A stretch of DNA of 64,000 bases from Pohlia nutans (GCA_022496805.1 CM040102.1:3921501-3985500); one strand, 5' to 3'; shown: positions 19,497 to 32,051, counted from the stretch's first letter. Numbers and translations: made by a program. Notes: generated by a model from the sequence alone, not told the origin.

Positions 19497-22400
19497 ATGG
19501 AGTTTCCGAGCGAGGACATGGACGGAATGGAAGAAGACACGCACATGGCGATGGAGTTTCCGAGTGGCGGAGTGCAAGAATTCGACTTGCGGGAGAATCT
19601 GTCCGCGACGCAGCAGAAGTTGAAGAAGCAATTGGAGAAGAAGAAGAAGTCGGGAGGATTCGAAACCCTAGGATTGAGCCTGCCGGTGTTTCGCGCAGTG
19701 AAGCGCAAGGGATACAGGATCCCGACTCCGATTCAGCGCAAAACGTTGCCGCTGATTCTCGCCGGGTACGATGTGGTGGCCATGGCGCGGACGGGATCGG
19801 GGAAAACCGCGGCGTTTCTCATTCCCATGATCCAGAAGCTCGTGGAGCATTCGAACAAGGCCGGCGCCAGGGCTGTGATCTTGTCGCCGTCTCGCGAACT
19901 CGCTTTGCAAACTTTCAAGTTTTGCAAAGAGTTGATTAAATATACAGATTTGAAGGTGGCAATCCTGGTGGGAGGCGATAGCATGGAGGCGCAATTCGAG
20001 CAGTTGGCAGGTACGTTCCAGTGTTTTTGTTTTGTGGCTATATTGATCGCCTACTTGCTGTTTGAAAAATGTTGCTACAAGAAAAAGTGGATAAAAAAAA
20101 TAGAGTACATGGCCATAATCTTCCCTTATCGATAATTGTTTTGTACATAACATTTTGTAACAATAACAGTAAGGTTCACAAACGTCCTACTGTTTGAATC
20201 GAATTTTACGGAGACGGGGAACATTTAGCATTGTATGTAGGAATTTATTAAGAATCAAACAAGGAAGATTTACTTAAGATGTGAAGAAAAGAGTATCCAA
20301 GAGCATCGGAGAATCTTGGAAACTTTATTAGGGGTAGAAAGTCTAGGGCTTAATAATGTACTCCCTCCGTCCCAAAGTTATTGTCCAACTTATTTGCTTG
20401 GTATTTCTTTGAGCCAATTTCATTGATCATATTGTAAGAAACATGATTAAAAAAGGTTCCAAATTATGTCACTAGAATGATTGAAGAACATTGCACGTGT
20501 TCATTGCAACCTAAATAAAATTAGCCACAAGGAAGTATTTTTTTGACCTACTTAAAAAGGCACTTTCAAACATGACTTTCAAACATGACAGTAACTTTGG
20601 GACGGAGGGAGTAATGTATTTGGTAAGCAAGAGCTTTATAGAAAGCTATGTATTTGTAAGTAAAAAAATTGTAAATCGTCAAGAAATGCTTTCTATTTTT
20701 CAAGTTTCAATTTTCAAATCGGCAGTGGGACTTCCTTAATAAAAAAAAACCACTGCAGGTAACCCTGATGTGATCATCGCCACGCCTGGTCGTCTTATGC
20801 ATCATCTTTCGGAGGTTGAGGGGATGTCATTGCGGACGGTGGAGTACATTGTGTTTGACGAGGCCGACCGGCTGTTTGAGATGGGATTCGCGGAGCAGCT
20901 GCGGCAGATTATGTCGCATTTAGGGGAATCCAGACAAGTGCTCTTGTTCAGTGCGACTCTGCCGCGGTTACTTGCGGATTTTGCAAAAGTAGGGTTACGA
21001 GATCCACATTTGGTTCGCCTGGATGTCGAAACGAGAATCAGTCCGGACTTGCAGCTGACTTTTTTCACGGTCCGCCATGATGAGAAGCCAGCTGCGCTTG
21101 TGCACCTCGTGCGGGAGCTTATACCAGCTGATCAGCAAACGATTGTGTTCGTGGCCACGAAACATCACGTTGAGTTTCTGTACGAGTTACTGAAAACGGA
21201 AGGTATCGACATCTCGGTCGTGTATGGTTCGATGGACCAAGCAGCGCGGAAGATTCACATTGCGAAGTTTCGAGCTGGGAAGACCAAGTTGCTCCTCGTC
21301 ACGGATGTTGCGGCACGTGGTATTGATATCCCCCTTCTAGACAATGTCATCAATTATGATTTTCCACCAAAGCCGAAGCTGTTTGTTCACAGGGTAGGAC
21401 GAGCTGCACGTGCGGGGCGTACCGGAACCTCTTACTCGTTTATCACGTCGGAGGAGATGCCGTATGTTCTGGATTTACACCTTTACCTGTCCAAGGGGAT
21501 TCGGCCGGCACCATTAGAGGATGATGTCGTTGCAGATCGCGAGAAGGTGATGGCGGATTTGGATGCTGCTACCAAGAGAGGCGAGACTATTTTTGGTCGA
21601 ATGCCACAGTCGGTGCTTGACTTCGGAATGGATAGGTTGAGGGAGGTCATTTCTGGCAACGATGATCTTTCTTCTTTGCAGAAGGCAGCGAAGAACGGAT
21701 ACCGTCTTTACTGTAAGACTCGGCCTCCTGCTTCTGTAGAGTCCGGGAAGCGGGCCAAGGGATTCTCTCGTGAAGGTCTCCACCCTTCGTTGCGAAAACA
21801 GTTGCAAAATGTCGAAGCTGAAGTGGCTGCTTTTACTGAGCGGCTGAAGGCCATTCGACCCCGGCAGACGGTGTTGGAAGCGGAGGCAGAGGCTGCCAAG
21901 GGCAAGAACAAGAACGTGCCCATCGCACAAGTGGTGGAGATCATGAAGCGGAAACGGGCAGTGCACGAGCATGTCATTGCTGCTGCTGCAAAACAGCGCG
22001 CAGATGCGAAGGCTTTCGAGAAGAGCCGGGATGAGGATGTGGTCGTTGAAGAGGAGCAGCCGATCACCAAACGGAGACGCAAGGGAGCCAAGGACACCAG
22101 TGATGTGAAGCCGAAACAGATCCCGAAAAGCTACAGAGATGAGGACTTTTACATCGAGTCTGTGCAGTCTAACCGGCATATGGAGGCGGGTCTCACAGTC
22201 CAAGGTGGTGATGGTTTTAGTCGTAGCAGGATGGATACTGAGGTGCTGGACCTGATAGCAGATGACGCAGCTGGGGTACAGAAACAGAATGCTACGTACC
22301 ACTGGGACAAGAAGAGCAAGAAGTACGTCAAACTGAACAAGGGGGAGCAAGTCACAGCTTCTGGCAAGATCAAGACCGAAAGTGGAGCGAAGGTCAATGC

Positions 22401-22809
22401 AGGTAACCGTGGCATCTATAAGAAATGGCAAGAGAAATCTCATATGTCTGTGGCAACTCACGGTGAAGCAGGTGACAGTGGTCCATCCACAAGCAGCAGC
22501 AGAGGCCGTGGAGGTGGCCGTGGCCGTGGAGGTAGTCAACGTGGGGGTGGTCGTGGAAGTCGTAGTAGTATTCCAAATGCTGATGCACGTGATGAACTTC
22601 GTGGGGTCGAGGAGGTGCGGAAAGAGAGGCAAAAGAAGGCCATGAAGAGCTCGCGGGGAGGAGGTGGCCGCGGAGGCCGAGGAGAAGGCCGAGGAGGTGG
22701 TAGAGGGGGCAGCAGGGGTGGTAGGAGCTCATCAAGGGGAGGTCGCGGAGGTGGCAGAGGCAGCAGCTCATCAAGGGGAGGTCGTGGAGGTGGTAGAGGC
22801 AGGAAGTAG
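19497..22809 (+). CDS. RH29: DEAD-box ATP-dependent RNA helicase, DBP10/DDX54 type
   Basis: Nucleolar helicase predicted to act in large ribosomal subunit assembly. Two exons, 19497-20010 and 20759-22809, join in frame at a G|GT codon to give 854 residues. In order: Q motif around residues 54-86 ([12 protein letters not shown].., IPTPIQ), motif I ARTGSGKT near 97, Ia PSRELALQ near 130, TPGR near 179, DEAD near 203 ([13 protein letters not shown]), SAT near 233, DVAARGID near 353 and [11 protein letters not shown] near 381. The DBP10-type C-terminal domain follows (about 600-640, ..[12 protein letters not shown]..). The last 100 residues are Arg/Gly/Ser repeats (RGGRGG), an RNA-binding tail. 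The intron has GT-AG ends (gtacgt..ctgcag) and holds a Stowaway-type MITE. The second ATG in frame (19524) is less likely as start. Long antisense frames under exon 2 are shadows. Confidence 0.95.
20361..20611. mobile_element. Stowaway-type MITE in the helicase intron (251 bp)
   Basis: Starts CTCCCTCCGTCCCAAAGTTA and ends with its inverse, 24 of 25 terminal bases matching. Flanked by TA at 20359-20360 and 20612-20613. CTCCCTCCGT ends and a TA duplication are the classic Stowaway (Tc1/mariner) signature. Inserted within an intron, so splicing should be unaffected. Confidence 0.9.
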
Positions 22810-23462
22810 AGTTCAATATTAATGTATACTTATGAGTCGCCCACGAGTCGTAGCCTGAATGATCTGGTTCAAGATGATGAGCAAATGGTTCTTTACATTG
22901 CGGAAATAGAATTTCTGGGGATTCTTAGAAGCCACTTGGCGTTCAGAGGCCAGCAGATTCATGTGAGCAAGCTACTGCAATCCACTGAGGAAATCATCTA
23001 AACAGGTTTACCTCACAATTCTCCTCTTTAGGTCAGTTTTTGTGATGTCTGTCGATGATAACGAAGTAAGACTTCATTTGATCCCTGAGATTGATCATTG
23101 CTCTGAGACTACCCAAAGGGCTGAGTAAATATGGCCTGGCGATTTTTCGCTTTTGTTTGGAATGTCGGAGGATTGGTACGAGAGCGTAGGTACAATTTTG
23201 GATTTTTCAAAAGATTTATAATAGATATTTCTGTCAAGATTTATTCTGCTAAACTTTTGGCATTTGTAACCTGTGAGTATGATTCTCACTCTAGCTGCAG
23301 CACAAGAAGGAAAACCTAGTCCTCTGCAGTTGATGAATTTGCAGCAATGTTGCCTGTGGCGTTCTTGATACTTTTGGAAGCAGACTTGTGCATCTCTTCT
23401 TTTCAATTGTCAGTGGTGTAGTGGTATAAGGCATGTACACCCATGCAACCGGGGAAAGTACC
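22810..23462. other. 3' flank of the helicase gene
   Basis: No further gene recognised. The first few hundred bases are likely 3' UTR. Near 23405-23455 a stretch (gtggtgtagtggtataaggc) vaguely resembles a tRNA D-arm but cannot be folded into a tRNA. Confidence 0.4.
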
Positions 23463-24045
23463 TTAACCCCTAAAGGACCGGGGGTGTTTTTAGCCTAGCT
23501 CTTGTTTTTTTGACTAGCTCTTATAACAAGCTCAATTCCTCATTGGTGTGGGATAATTTTAACAATCGGCACCGTTGATATCAAAGAAGACTTACATAGC
23601 TTTTGTATGAAAAAAAGGTCAACAAAATCACACAATTTTTGAGAAAGTGCCACCGTTGAGGAGATTGATGGAACTTGTTCAGGGTATTTTGTACACATGC
23701 TAAAGTCGGATTGATCAAAAGTGCTCCCAAAAATCTGAAATTTTTACTGTGAGTAGAAATCATCATTTTAAAAACATGGAAAAAAGTTCAAGTGATTTGG
23801 AGGTGCGAGGAAGAAGATATGAGGGTCTGAAGTGACGCCAAAATACCCACCGTGTAACTCAAAAAAATCACCAAAAATTGCACACTTCATGAAATTTTGA
23901 TTGAAAAGTACTCACGGATTCAGCTCTTAAAAAGAACTAGGGTCTCTTTGTTGCTCACTTTACAATTCACGGTCCAACAACTCGAAGTTCCATACTTTCT
24001 AGTTCCAGAAGCCACGTGGTGGCGTCGTGGTCCTTTAGGGGTTAA
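23463..24045. mobile_element. piggyBac-like MITE with perfect 17-base ends (583 bp)
   Basis: Starts TTAACCCCTAAAGGACC and ends GGTCCTTTAGGGGTTAA, exact inverted repeats including TTAA. No coding capacity. The right-hand TTAA (24042-24045) is shared with the next element, which starts there. Confidence 0.85.
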
Positions 24046-24255
24046 CCCTCAACTGCCCAAGCGTCCAATGTAGAGATTTCATCCACAATTTCTCATCCGA
24101 CGTGCACTTTTGGCAATGTGGAATTTTTACTATGGACTTTATGGGAAGTTAGCTTCATGCATGTGAGAATTGATTAGAAAGGGGATGATTTGTGAAATTT
24201 TTGTGCCTCATTTCATGTTGCAATGATTCACCAAAAAAATTTAAGATCTTAGTTC

Positions 24256-26043
24256 GAAATACTATAGTTTACTAACAGATTCGGCAGAAAATAATTCTAA
24301 AAATAGAAGCCTAATAATTCGGAATATTATTGGCATTTTTTGCCGAATAAAATATAAATTATATTTCAAAATTGCCAAAATGTAAGAAATTGTTACTTCC
24401 CACTAGAATTTTACTAAGTTTCGAAGCATGTGTGAATTTTAGGGGAGAGAAGGTGGTCGGTACTCTTGTAATCAAGTTCATTCATCCGTCCACAAAGAAT
24501 ATGGGTTAAGAAGTACTAAGACTCTAGCTTTTGAAATGTGTCCTACACAGATTTTTGGAGTCCAATTGAACATAGAAGATGAAGTTTTATAGAATTATGT
24601 CCAACTAACAAAAGTTGAGAAATCAAGTCTTCTTCCACTTCCAACAAGTTTTATGTCAAAGTAAAGTCATTATGCAAAAGATATGAACAAAACAATGCAG
24701 CCGTGTAAAGGTCAAAAAATCAAAATGCGTTCCTAACAGTTTTTTAAAGCTCATTTGTGCATAGAAGATCAACTTTTTTGGAATTTTTGTGGTTTAAGAA
24801 AAGTTTTAAAATCAAGTAATCTTTCACCTCCAACAAATTTTATGTCATTTGAAGACTTTATGCAGAAGTTATGCGTATTATAAAAATGAAGACTAACTAG
24901 GTGCTTCACCTCAAAGTTTACATATCCCATATGCATTGTTGGATACAATTCCACTGCACTTGCGTGGAGCACAAAGCATTCTTAGCTTTTCACTCACATC
25001 TTATGTGTCAACCAATGCAAGAGTTGTACAGTCCTCGGCAATATGTCTTGCAACCCCACTTTCAAACCTCACACTAGAACATTTACCACACTTACTACAA
25101 CGGTTTTTTGACCATGAAATTTTGCATGTACCACTGCTTGGACATAAAGCATTTTTGGGCCAAATTTGGTACGTTAAAAATGAATGGTTTATGAAATAAT
25201 GCCAATTTGCTAACTTTTGGGCCTCTGTTAAAAAAAAAAATCATATATGGTATCCAATAGCTGCCATGAATCCAAATTTTTGGTAGAAGGTAGAAGTTGC
25301 AATGAGGAACAATATAGTGTTATAAAAAATAATGGTATTTCTAGGTATTTTTGTGTCCAGTTGCAATTCAAAATTTTAATAATGATTCCAAATTTTAGTT
25401 TGATTACAAAATAAAGTAAATGACCTTTTTTCTCATCTTTTTGTGACACCAAGTTATTCCTTACTATGACAACATGGTGTTACTAAAAGATGAGAAGGAA
25501 AGGTCATTTACTTTATTTTGTAATCAAACTAAAATTTGGAATCATTATTAAAATTTTGAATTGCAACTGGACACAAAAATACCTAGGAATACCATTATTT
25601 TTTATAACACCATATTGTTCCTCATTGCAACTTCTACCTTCTACCAAAAATTTGGATCCATAGCAGCTATTGGATACCATATATGATTTCTTTTTTAACA
25701 AAGGCCCAAAAGTTAGCAAATTAGCATTATTTCATAAACCGTTCATTTTTAACGTACCAAATTTGGCCCAAAAATGCTTTATGTCCAAGCGGTGGTACAT
25801 GAAAAATTTCATGGTCAAAAAACCGTTGTAGTAAGTGTGATAAATGTTTTAGTGTGAGGTTTGAAAGTGGGGTTGCAAGACATATTGCCGGGGACTGTAC
25901 ATGACAACAAGCCGGATTTGAAAAAAATTTAAAAAGAAAATTGCCAAAATTATTAATATACTATTTTTAAGTGCCGAACCTACTTTTTGAACTTTAATTA
26001 AATATTAGGCAACAAGTTGCCGAACCTGCTAGTAAGCTACGGT
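24256..26043. mobile_element. Large fold-back element (1.8 kb) flanked by AGTTC
   Basis: AGTTC at 24251-24255 and 26044-26048 flanks an insertion whose ends are imperfect inverted repeats (tatagtttactaacagattc / inverse near 26015-26042). The centre is an almost perfect palindrome (listed separately). No open frame above about 90 codons. The 5-bp flanking repeat does not name a superfamily with certainty. Confidence 0.6.
25026..25900. repeat. 875-bp near-perfect palindrome
   Basis: Left arm starts gtacagtcctcggcaatatg at 25026; the right arm ends with its inverse at 25900. Arms of about 425 bases are nearly identical, apart from a few substitutions and small indels, around a loop of about 23 bases near 25470. 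Antisense frames in the two arms mirror each other. High arm identity suggests a recent origin or gene conversion between arms. Confidence 0.9.
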
Positions 26044-26080
26044 AGTTCAAAAGTGCTCTTAAAAAAGTGAACTCATAAAA

Positions 26081-26627
26081 TTAACCCTTTAACGCACCTG
26101 CGTCCATATAATGGACGACGAACAGATTGAAATCCTTCTCTTTACTACATCCTGTACAGTTTTTCATCCATCCAAATTTTCTTTGGTTCTTGTGCTAGTT
26201 GACTACCATTTGTACGGTATGGATCTTCAAAATAAGATATTGTGATTTTTTGAAAAATAACAATAGTGGTTGATGTCAAGTTTCATTTTTAGTTCAAAAA
26301 ATGAGACCTTCAACATGATTTTCCAAAATAAGTAGAATCAAATAATGGAAAGCATACCATCTCGTAGTGCATGTTATTTCAAATTCATTACAAAATTTTT
26401 TAATTTTTTTGTGTTACTTTGGGATTTTTAATTAAATTTCAAAAGAAAGCCTTGAAAAATTAATTTTAAAAATTACTAAGAAATATGATAAATCCAACCA
26501 TACAGATGCGATCTAAACATTGACATTTACAACTTTGCTTTGTACATCAACTCCATTTTTGGTATTCATCAAACATTTTATAACGGATCTTTGAAATTAG
26601 TGATGAATCGGGACGTTAAAGGGTTAA
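26081..26627. mobile_element. piggyBac-like MITE (547 bp) with a related unoccupied site in the window
   Basis: Starts TTAACCCTTTAACG and ends CGTTAAAGGGTTAA, perfect 14-base inverted repeats. It sits inside another element whose intact copy near 43530 (minus strand) shows the unoccupied target with one TTAA (cataaaattaaacaacc). This supports a TTAA duplication. Sister copy at 29139-29686. Confidence 0.9.
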
Positions 26628-26795
26628 GCAATCAAAAAATCTCCAAAAATCACTACATTTAAAGTATTACATTTCAACTCATCACAACAAATTTCATCCA
26701 TAGATTGTGAATATTTCATTGGTAATTGAATTATAAAAGAACTTTAAATTTTATTTTTCAAATTTTATACAAAAATATTAGTGATTGCAATCATA

Positions 26796-27572
26796 CATTT
26801 AACTCTTTGAGGCACCATCAACGCTAGATGACTTTGACGCACCATGTTTCATTGTACTATATTTCATTGCACCATATTTCATTGGATATTGACTATTTCT
26901 ATTTCCAAAAAATATGGTAACTTCTTGGGGTGGTTCTACGGCTTGTGATGAGTTTTTGTTGTCATTGAGCACACACATAATTATCTAATGGACTACAAAT
27001 GCATAGTTGTCAAAACAAAGTGAAATGTTTGAGCTTTCCGTGCTTGCCCAGGGTAGAATTTGCAAGATTTTTCGTTTAGGGTACAGTGACAGACAAAACT
27101 GAGTATTGAATTGAAACTTTTCCATTCAAACAACCATATTATGAGCATCATTGGGCAAAGTCCATTTGAAAGTGAATATGCAAAAGTTGTAGTGTGCGAC
27201 ATATAACACATTACTACGAAAGTTTGAAGAAAAACTCAATTGTGATTTGAAAGAAAATGAATTTCAAAGTTATCAATGTTTAAAACTCGGTTTTGTGAGA
27301 TATAATTCGGAACTACTTGAAATTTTGTCAATTTTTTCTTAGAACTTTAAAAAAACGTTTTGTGCCTTGGCATGTTGGTATACATCATTTTAGATTGTTG
27401 TACACGAAAATTGAAGGAAGTTGATATTTATAGAATTTAAAATATTCATGCAAACGATGTTGATTCTTACAATATTTGAATATTTTTTTGGAATTGAGAG
27501 CATAGGCCTGCATTGGCCATTGTATAGAGAGCATATGTTGCAACATACATCATTGTTACATCTTAACCCCTA
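26796..27572. other. AT-rich intergenic region
   Basis: No gene or element with recognisable ends. Contains a short repeat of catatttcattg near 26855-26880. Confidence 0.4.
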
Positions 27573-28294
27573 AACGCCGCCGAGACCAAAAATTGGCTTA
27601 TGAACAAAGCTGACTGTTCAATTTCAACTGCTACGTGGATGATTTCCATCCAATTCTTTATGTGAAGGACTTTGTTTGGTCATGCCACCCCTTCAAGTTA
27701 AATTCAAATCATTCAAGATATTTTTAGATTTTACATGGGGTCCAACTACAAAAAGAGTCGTAAAACCGGTTCACCATGTAGTGTATTTTTTATTTTTTTG
27801 CTTGTTCTACTTAAACTCAATTTAGGCCATGAAATGAGTTTCATTGCATTTGTGCTTCACTAACAAAGTGAGGCTTGCCAAATCTAGTTTCTACTCCACT
27901 TTGAATTTTTGGAAAAACTTGAAAATTGAATGCTTTATTGTAGTTACAAGTTCGGTAGGTATCACCAAGGTGTAGTATGATTTCTAAATTTAGATACATA
28001 GATGACTTTCATCAGCTAAACTTTTTCTTCATTGTAATTCACACCTTAGATAAAATGATTGGAATTTTCTAGTACATTTTGTAATCGGTATGAATTTTCT
28101 TTACAATCACTTCAAAAAACCATAGTAATTTCAAATTTTCACCAAAAATTATGAAAATTTCATGATTTGTAGTAGACACATGGCTTCATCTACTAAAATT
28201 ATAAAGTTGAATTCTTGTATTATTTTTAATCAAAAATTTGAGTGTGATAGATAAAGCATAATTCCATGGTCATAGGCCCACCCCTAGGGGTTAA
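27573..28294. mobile_element. piggyBac-like MITE (722 bp)
   Basis: Starts TTAACCCCTAAACGCCG and ends CCCCTAGGGGTTAA; about 10 terminal bases are inverted. No coding capacity. Its right TTAA is the left boundary of the duplicated PR-1 segment. Confidence 0.65.
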
Positions 28295-28554
28295 TTTGAC
28301 CACCTTGGGTCCCAAATTTTTCATTATGATAGTTTGAATGTGTGACAAGTGCGCTACACTCAATAATAGTGTCACAAATGTGCAAGATATTCTAGAATGT
28401 CATTGAAGAGAGAATCATTATGAAGAGGTTTGAGTGTATTGTGTGCATTTTCAAATTGAGTATGTCTACCATATATCATGAGATGATTAGTCTCCAAAAA
28501 ATCATGAGAGAATGAGTCAAATTGAATATGTCTACCAAATAGCATGGGAGGTCA

Positions 28555-28796
28555 CTCTTTATATCTTTTGAGTATCACGTGGGAACAAAGGGTATTTAAA
28601 AGTACCCTTAAAATTAAAATTAATTCTTATTATAATTAGTAATATTTCAAAAAAGTTCTCATTTTTAATTTTTGTAATGAATTTTGAGCATCCTATAGTA
28701 ATATAAATAATTTATAAAAATTATTTTCAAAGATTTATTTGGACCCTATCTTTGTTCGCACGCTGTTACATAATATTTGGAAGTGACCTCCCGAGA
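28555..28796. mobile_element. hAT-like MITE related to 34008-34293
   Basis: Left end gggaggtcactctttatat, right end atatttggaagtgacctccc. Inner blocks gaacaaagggtatttaaaag match the 34-kb copy. It is embedded in a cluster of inverted phrases (catgagaggatgag / ctcatcctctcatg) spanning about 28440-28940 that is missing from copy 2. The duplication is obscured. Confidence 0.55.
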
Positions 28797-29138
28797 GAGG
28801 ATGAGTCAAATTCAATATGTCTACCAAATATCATGAGAGGATGAGAGGATGACATATTCAATTTGGTTCAATTTGGAAGACATCCTCTCATCCTTTCATG
28901 ATATTTGGTAGACATACCTCAATTTGGTAGACATCCTCTCATGATATATGGTAGCTGGCGTGTTTAACCAGATAGATATTCAGATAGTCGAGGAAAATTG
29001 AGCATTCAGCTGGGTCGACTCTAAATGTAATTGAGATAATGCAGATGACTCCGTGGTAGGAACCGACCATCATCTGTTATTTATTATATAATCCAGACTG
29101 CTGCATGGTTCCCTCTTGTGCTGGACTTTGTCACGGGG

Positions 29139-29686
29139 TTGACCCCTTAGCGCGCCGGCGTCCAGAATCTGGACGCCCAATGAATTTCAGCAGCTCGATT
29201 TCTGTAGGTACCGGATGTTTTTCATCCATTTTTATTTTTTTTCATTCTTGTGCTAGTTGAATACCATTTGTACGGTATGGATCTTCCAAATAAGATAATG
29301 TGAATTTTTGAAAAATTACAAAAGTGATTAATGTCAAGTTTCAATCTTAGTTCAAAAAGAAAGACCTTAAATATGATTTTCCATAGTAAGTAGAATCAAA
29401 TAATGGAAACCATACCATCTTGTAGTGCATGTCATTCTAATTTCATTACAATATTTTTAAATTTTTTTGTGTTAATTTTGGATTTTTAATTGAATTTCAA
29501 GAGAAAACCTTGCAAAATTACTTTAAAAATATAAATAATAAATATGATGAATCCAACCGTACAGATGTTATCTACACATTGACATTTACAACTTTGTTTT
29601 GTACATCAACTCCATTTTCGTTTTTCATCAACCACTTTATAACAAATCTTTGAAAACAGTGTTGAATAAGGACGTTAAAGGGTTAA
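29139..29686. mobile_element. piggyBac-like MITE (548 bp)
   Basis: Starts TTGACCCCTTAGCGCG and ends GGACGTTAAAGGGTTAA. It matches 26081-26627 along its length, and one TTAA has become TTGA. Only in copy 1 of the segmental duplication. Confidence 0.8.
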
Positions 29687-30715
29687 AGTACACTTTGGGC
29701 AAAAAAAAATTGTACTTTTCAGTACTTTTTCGTTACTATTTAGTAGTACTTTTTATACTATGAGCTCGATTTCCATATCAATTAAGAGTCTTTTTCGGTT
29801 TTCAACATAAGCCATCCTAAAAAACAGTATGATGGTCTTGTAGCACTTATTGATGGTTGGAAATTTGCTACCATCGTGTCACAGCTTACTGCAGAAAATT
29901 ATTGCACTAATCAAATAATATCTTTTCAAGCAGAGACCTTAGGCCATCACATACTACAGATTCAAAAAACTATTGTAACACTCTCTTCACATGCAAAACA
30001 ACCAATCTAAATTGTATTATAGTTAGAAGATATGGAGTACTTTTGCCAATTTTGAAACTTCTTACAATACTTTCATTTTGAATAAAAGTACTAAAATGCA
30101 AGATAATTAATGTTCCAAATACTCTTTCAAACACTTGAACATAATAGAGTTAATAAAAAAGAAGGCCACGGAACCTCCCTTTTGGCCCTCCTTTCAACCT
30201 CTCTTTTGAGCTATACTTGGGTTGAATAGTGTCGTGTCATAACTTGTCCCCTTGTGGACCATGGGCTTGGAGCTTTGGTAGGAGGTGTGGAAGTCATTGT
30301 GAGGTGTGGAGAATAATGAGAGTGGCTTGCTTTAGATTGTCTCCCAACTCATTATGAACTAGTTCTCGGTCTATTTATATTTCAATATGAGTTCAAGAGG
30401 AATTCAAGAGGAGTACAAGAGGAGTTTGCTAAAACTTTCCTCTTTGAGCTGACTTTTTGGTTAACTCTAATGTTTATAAGGTATCCCTCCTCTATTAAAA
30501 AAAAAAAATTCTCATTTCAAGAATATTTAACCACTCACTTGTACACTCGAACTTTAGCACCTCCATAATATGAAGTTCTTATGTACATTTTTTGTACTTG
30601 TAACATACTTCCACCCACGGACCAATCTAGTAATTAATTGATGGTGTAGGACTACTCCAAGTCACATTTCTTAGAGCAAGCCTAAGAGCTCAAGACCAAA
30701 CATGTCCGCCAAGCA

Positions 30716-30943
30716 TTAACCATTAAAGGACTGACGAGGATAGTAGATATGCTGGCGTATATTTAATATTTTTTGTAAATAGAAAGTTTCAAATTGAGAC
30801 CCTAATAGCTCATTAAAATCATGTCGACGTGAATGTTCACTTTTGATCTTAAATCCATAGGAGGTTTGGAACCATGCCAAATACAATAGAATGTTGACGT
30901 ATAATACTGATTAGAAAGGACTCTCTAGACCTTTAAGGCTTAA
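30716..30943. mobile_element. piggyBac-like MITE (228 bp), ortholog in copy 2
   Basis: Starts TTAACCATTAAAGGACTG and ends CTAGACCTTTAAGGCTTAA. The same insertion exists in copy 2 (44248-44482), so it predates the duplication. Confidence 0.75.
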
Positions 30944-31294
30944 TTTGAAGGCCATTTTTAACTTAGAGGACTGTTAAAGAAGAAGTAGCCCAACAACACT
31001 TTTACACTCCTTGTGCAAACATTAAGGAAATTTATAAAAAGAAGATTTTATGAAAGTAACTTGATGACCTTGCACGGGCTGGTGAATAGTCTTCAAGCTT
31101 GTTATTTAGTTGTTGATTGAGCAAAGATGGTTGCTTTGTGTGAGAAATTGCTTGCACCAAAGCTTTTGTAGATGGTAGGGAAACTTCAAACTTTGGCTCC
31201 AAATATTAATTTTTTAGCGTTAGTGGCCAAACTTCAAAGTAAGTAGAGATGACTACATCAAATCTTGGCATTGGTCCTTTGAAAACATGCACTA

Positions 31295-31510
31295 CACTAA
31301 ATAGGTAGATTAGTGTTAGATACACTAATTTACATAAACATGTTGTAAGTTTTTACTGTTGACCAATTTTTTTACCCTCTATATTGGTCAAGATGGGGAT
31401 CTTTCAATAGTATTGGAATCAATGTCTTTGGTAATTTTTTTTGTCGAGAGTAAAACTCTATAATATTTTCAAATCTTATAATTATCTAACACTAATCTAC
31501 CTATTTAGTG
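31295..31510. mobile_element. Mariner-type MITE with 28-base ends
   Basis: TA at 31293-31294 and 31511-31512 flanks CACTAAATAGGTAGATTAG and its inverse. The terminal inverted repeats are about 28 bases and essentially perfect. Same family, opposite orientation, as 38146-38365. Confidence 0.85.
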
Positions 31511-32051
31511 TACTAGAAAATTGTGACCAAATCAATAGAAAATCAACTGATTCATGTTGTTTGAGGCACTGCAATGACCAATTTCGATTATTTTTAAACT
31601 TTTTGTAAAAATCAAGAGTTTGCTATCTACTTTTTGTTGATTCGAACAGGGGGATGACCAAATCAACAAAATTTTAGTGAATCTAGAATCTTTTGAAATC
31701 TTTTCAGAATCTTTTGGAAATATATTGGAATATTCAGATTTTATTAGAATATTCTAGAATCTATTGGAATGTTATGGAATCTTTGGAATCTTTTGCAATT
31801 TATGGACTCAACTTTTCAAAAGGTGATTTTTTTTACTTTTGGGTAATTTTGGGCACCCATGACAAATAGATCCAACTGGTTTTAAATTCTTTATACAAAC
31901 TCTTAACAAGATTATGAACATAATTCCCAAAATTGAAAGGCATCAAAGCACACAATTACGACTTTCAAAATACTTAAAACATTTAAAACACCCTCATTTG
32001 GGCAACATTTAAACACCATGGTTGAAGTTTTATGTGCACTAAATTTAATTT

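Larger units (their letters stand above)
24042..26795. mobile_element. Host piggyBac-like MITE interrupted by two later insertions
   Basis: Pieces 24042-24255, 26044-26080 and 26624-about 26795, read on the minus strand, rebuild the right, middle and left parts of the 43205-43774 type. They are separated by a fold-back element and by a second piggyBac-like MITE. The terminus TTAACCCTCAACTGCCC is degraded. The far end near 26795 is unclear. Confidence 0.65.

Noticed and set aside
21514..22632. 372-codon antisense frame under the helicase
   Set aside because: Low-complexity His/Leu/Thr shadow of the Arg/Gly-rich helicase tail.
23405..23455. tRNA-like phrase gtagtggtataaggc
   Set aside because: No acceptor stem, anticodon arm or T-arm can be formed.
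28440..28940. Regularly spaced repeats (catgagaggatgag / tctaccaaatatcatg) considered as a CRISPR-like array
   Set aside because: Units are irregular, overlapping and inverted, in plant DNA with no cas genes; they are part of a MITE cluster.
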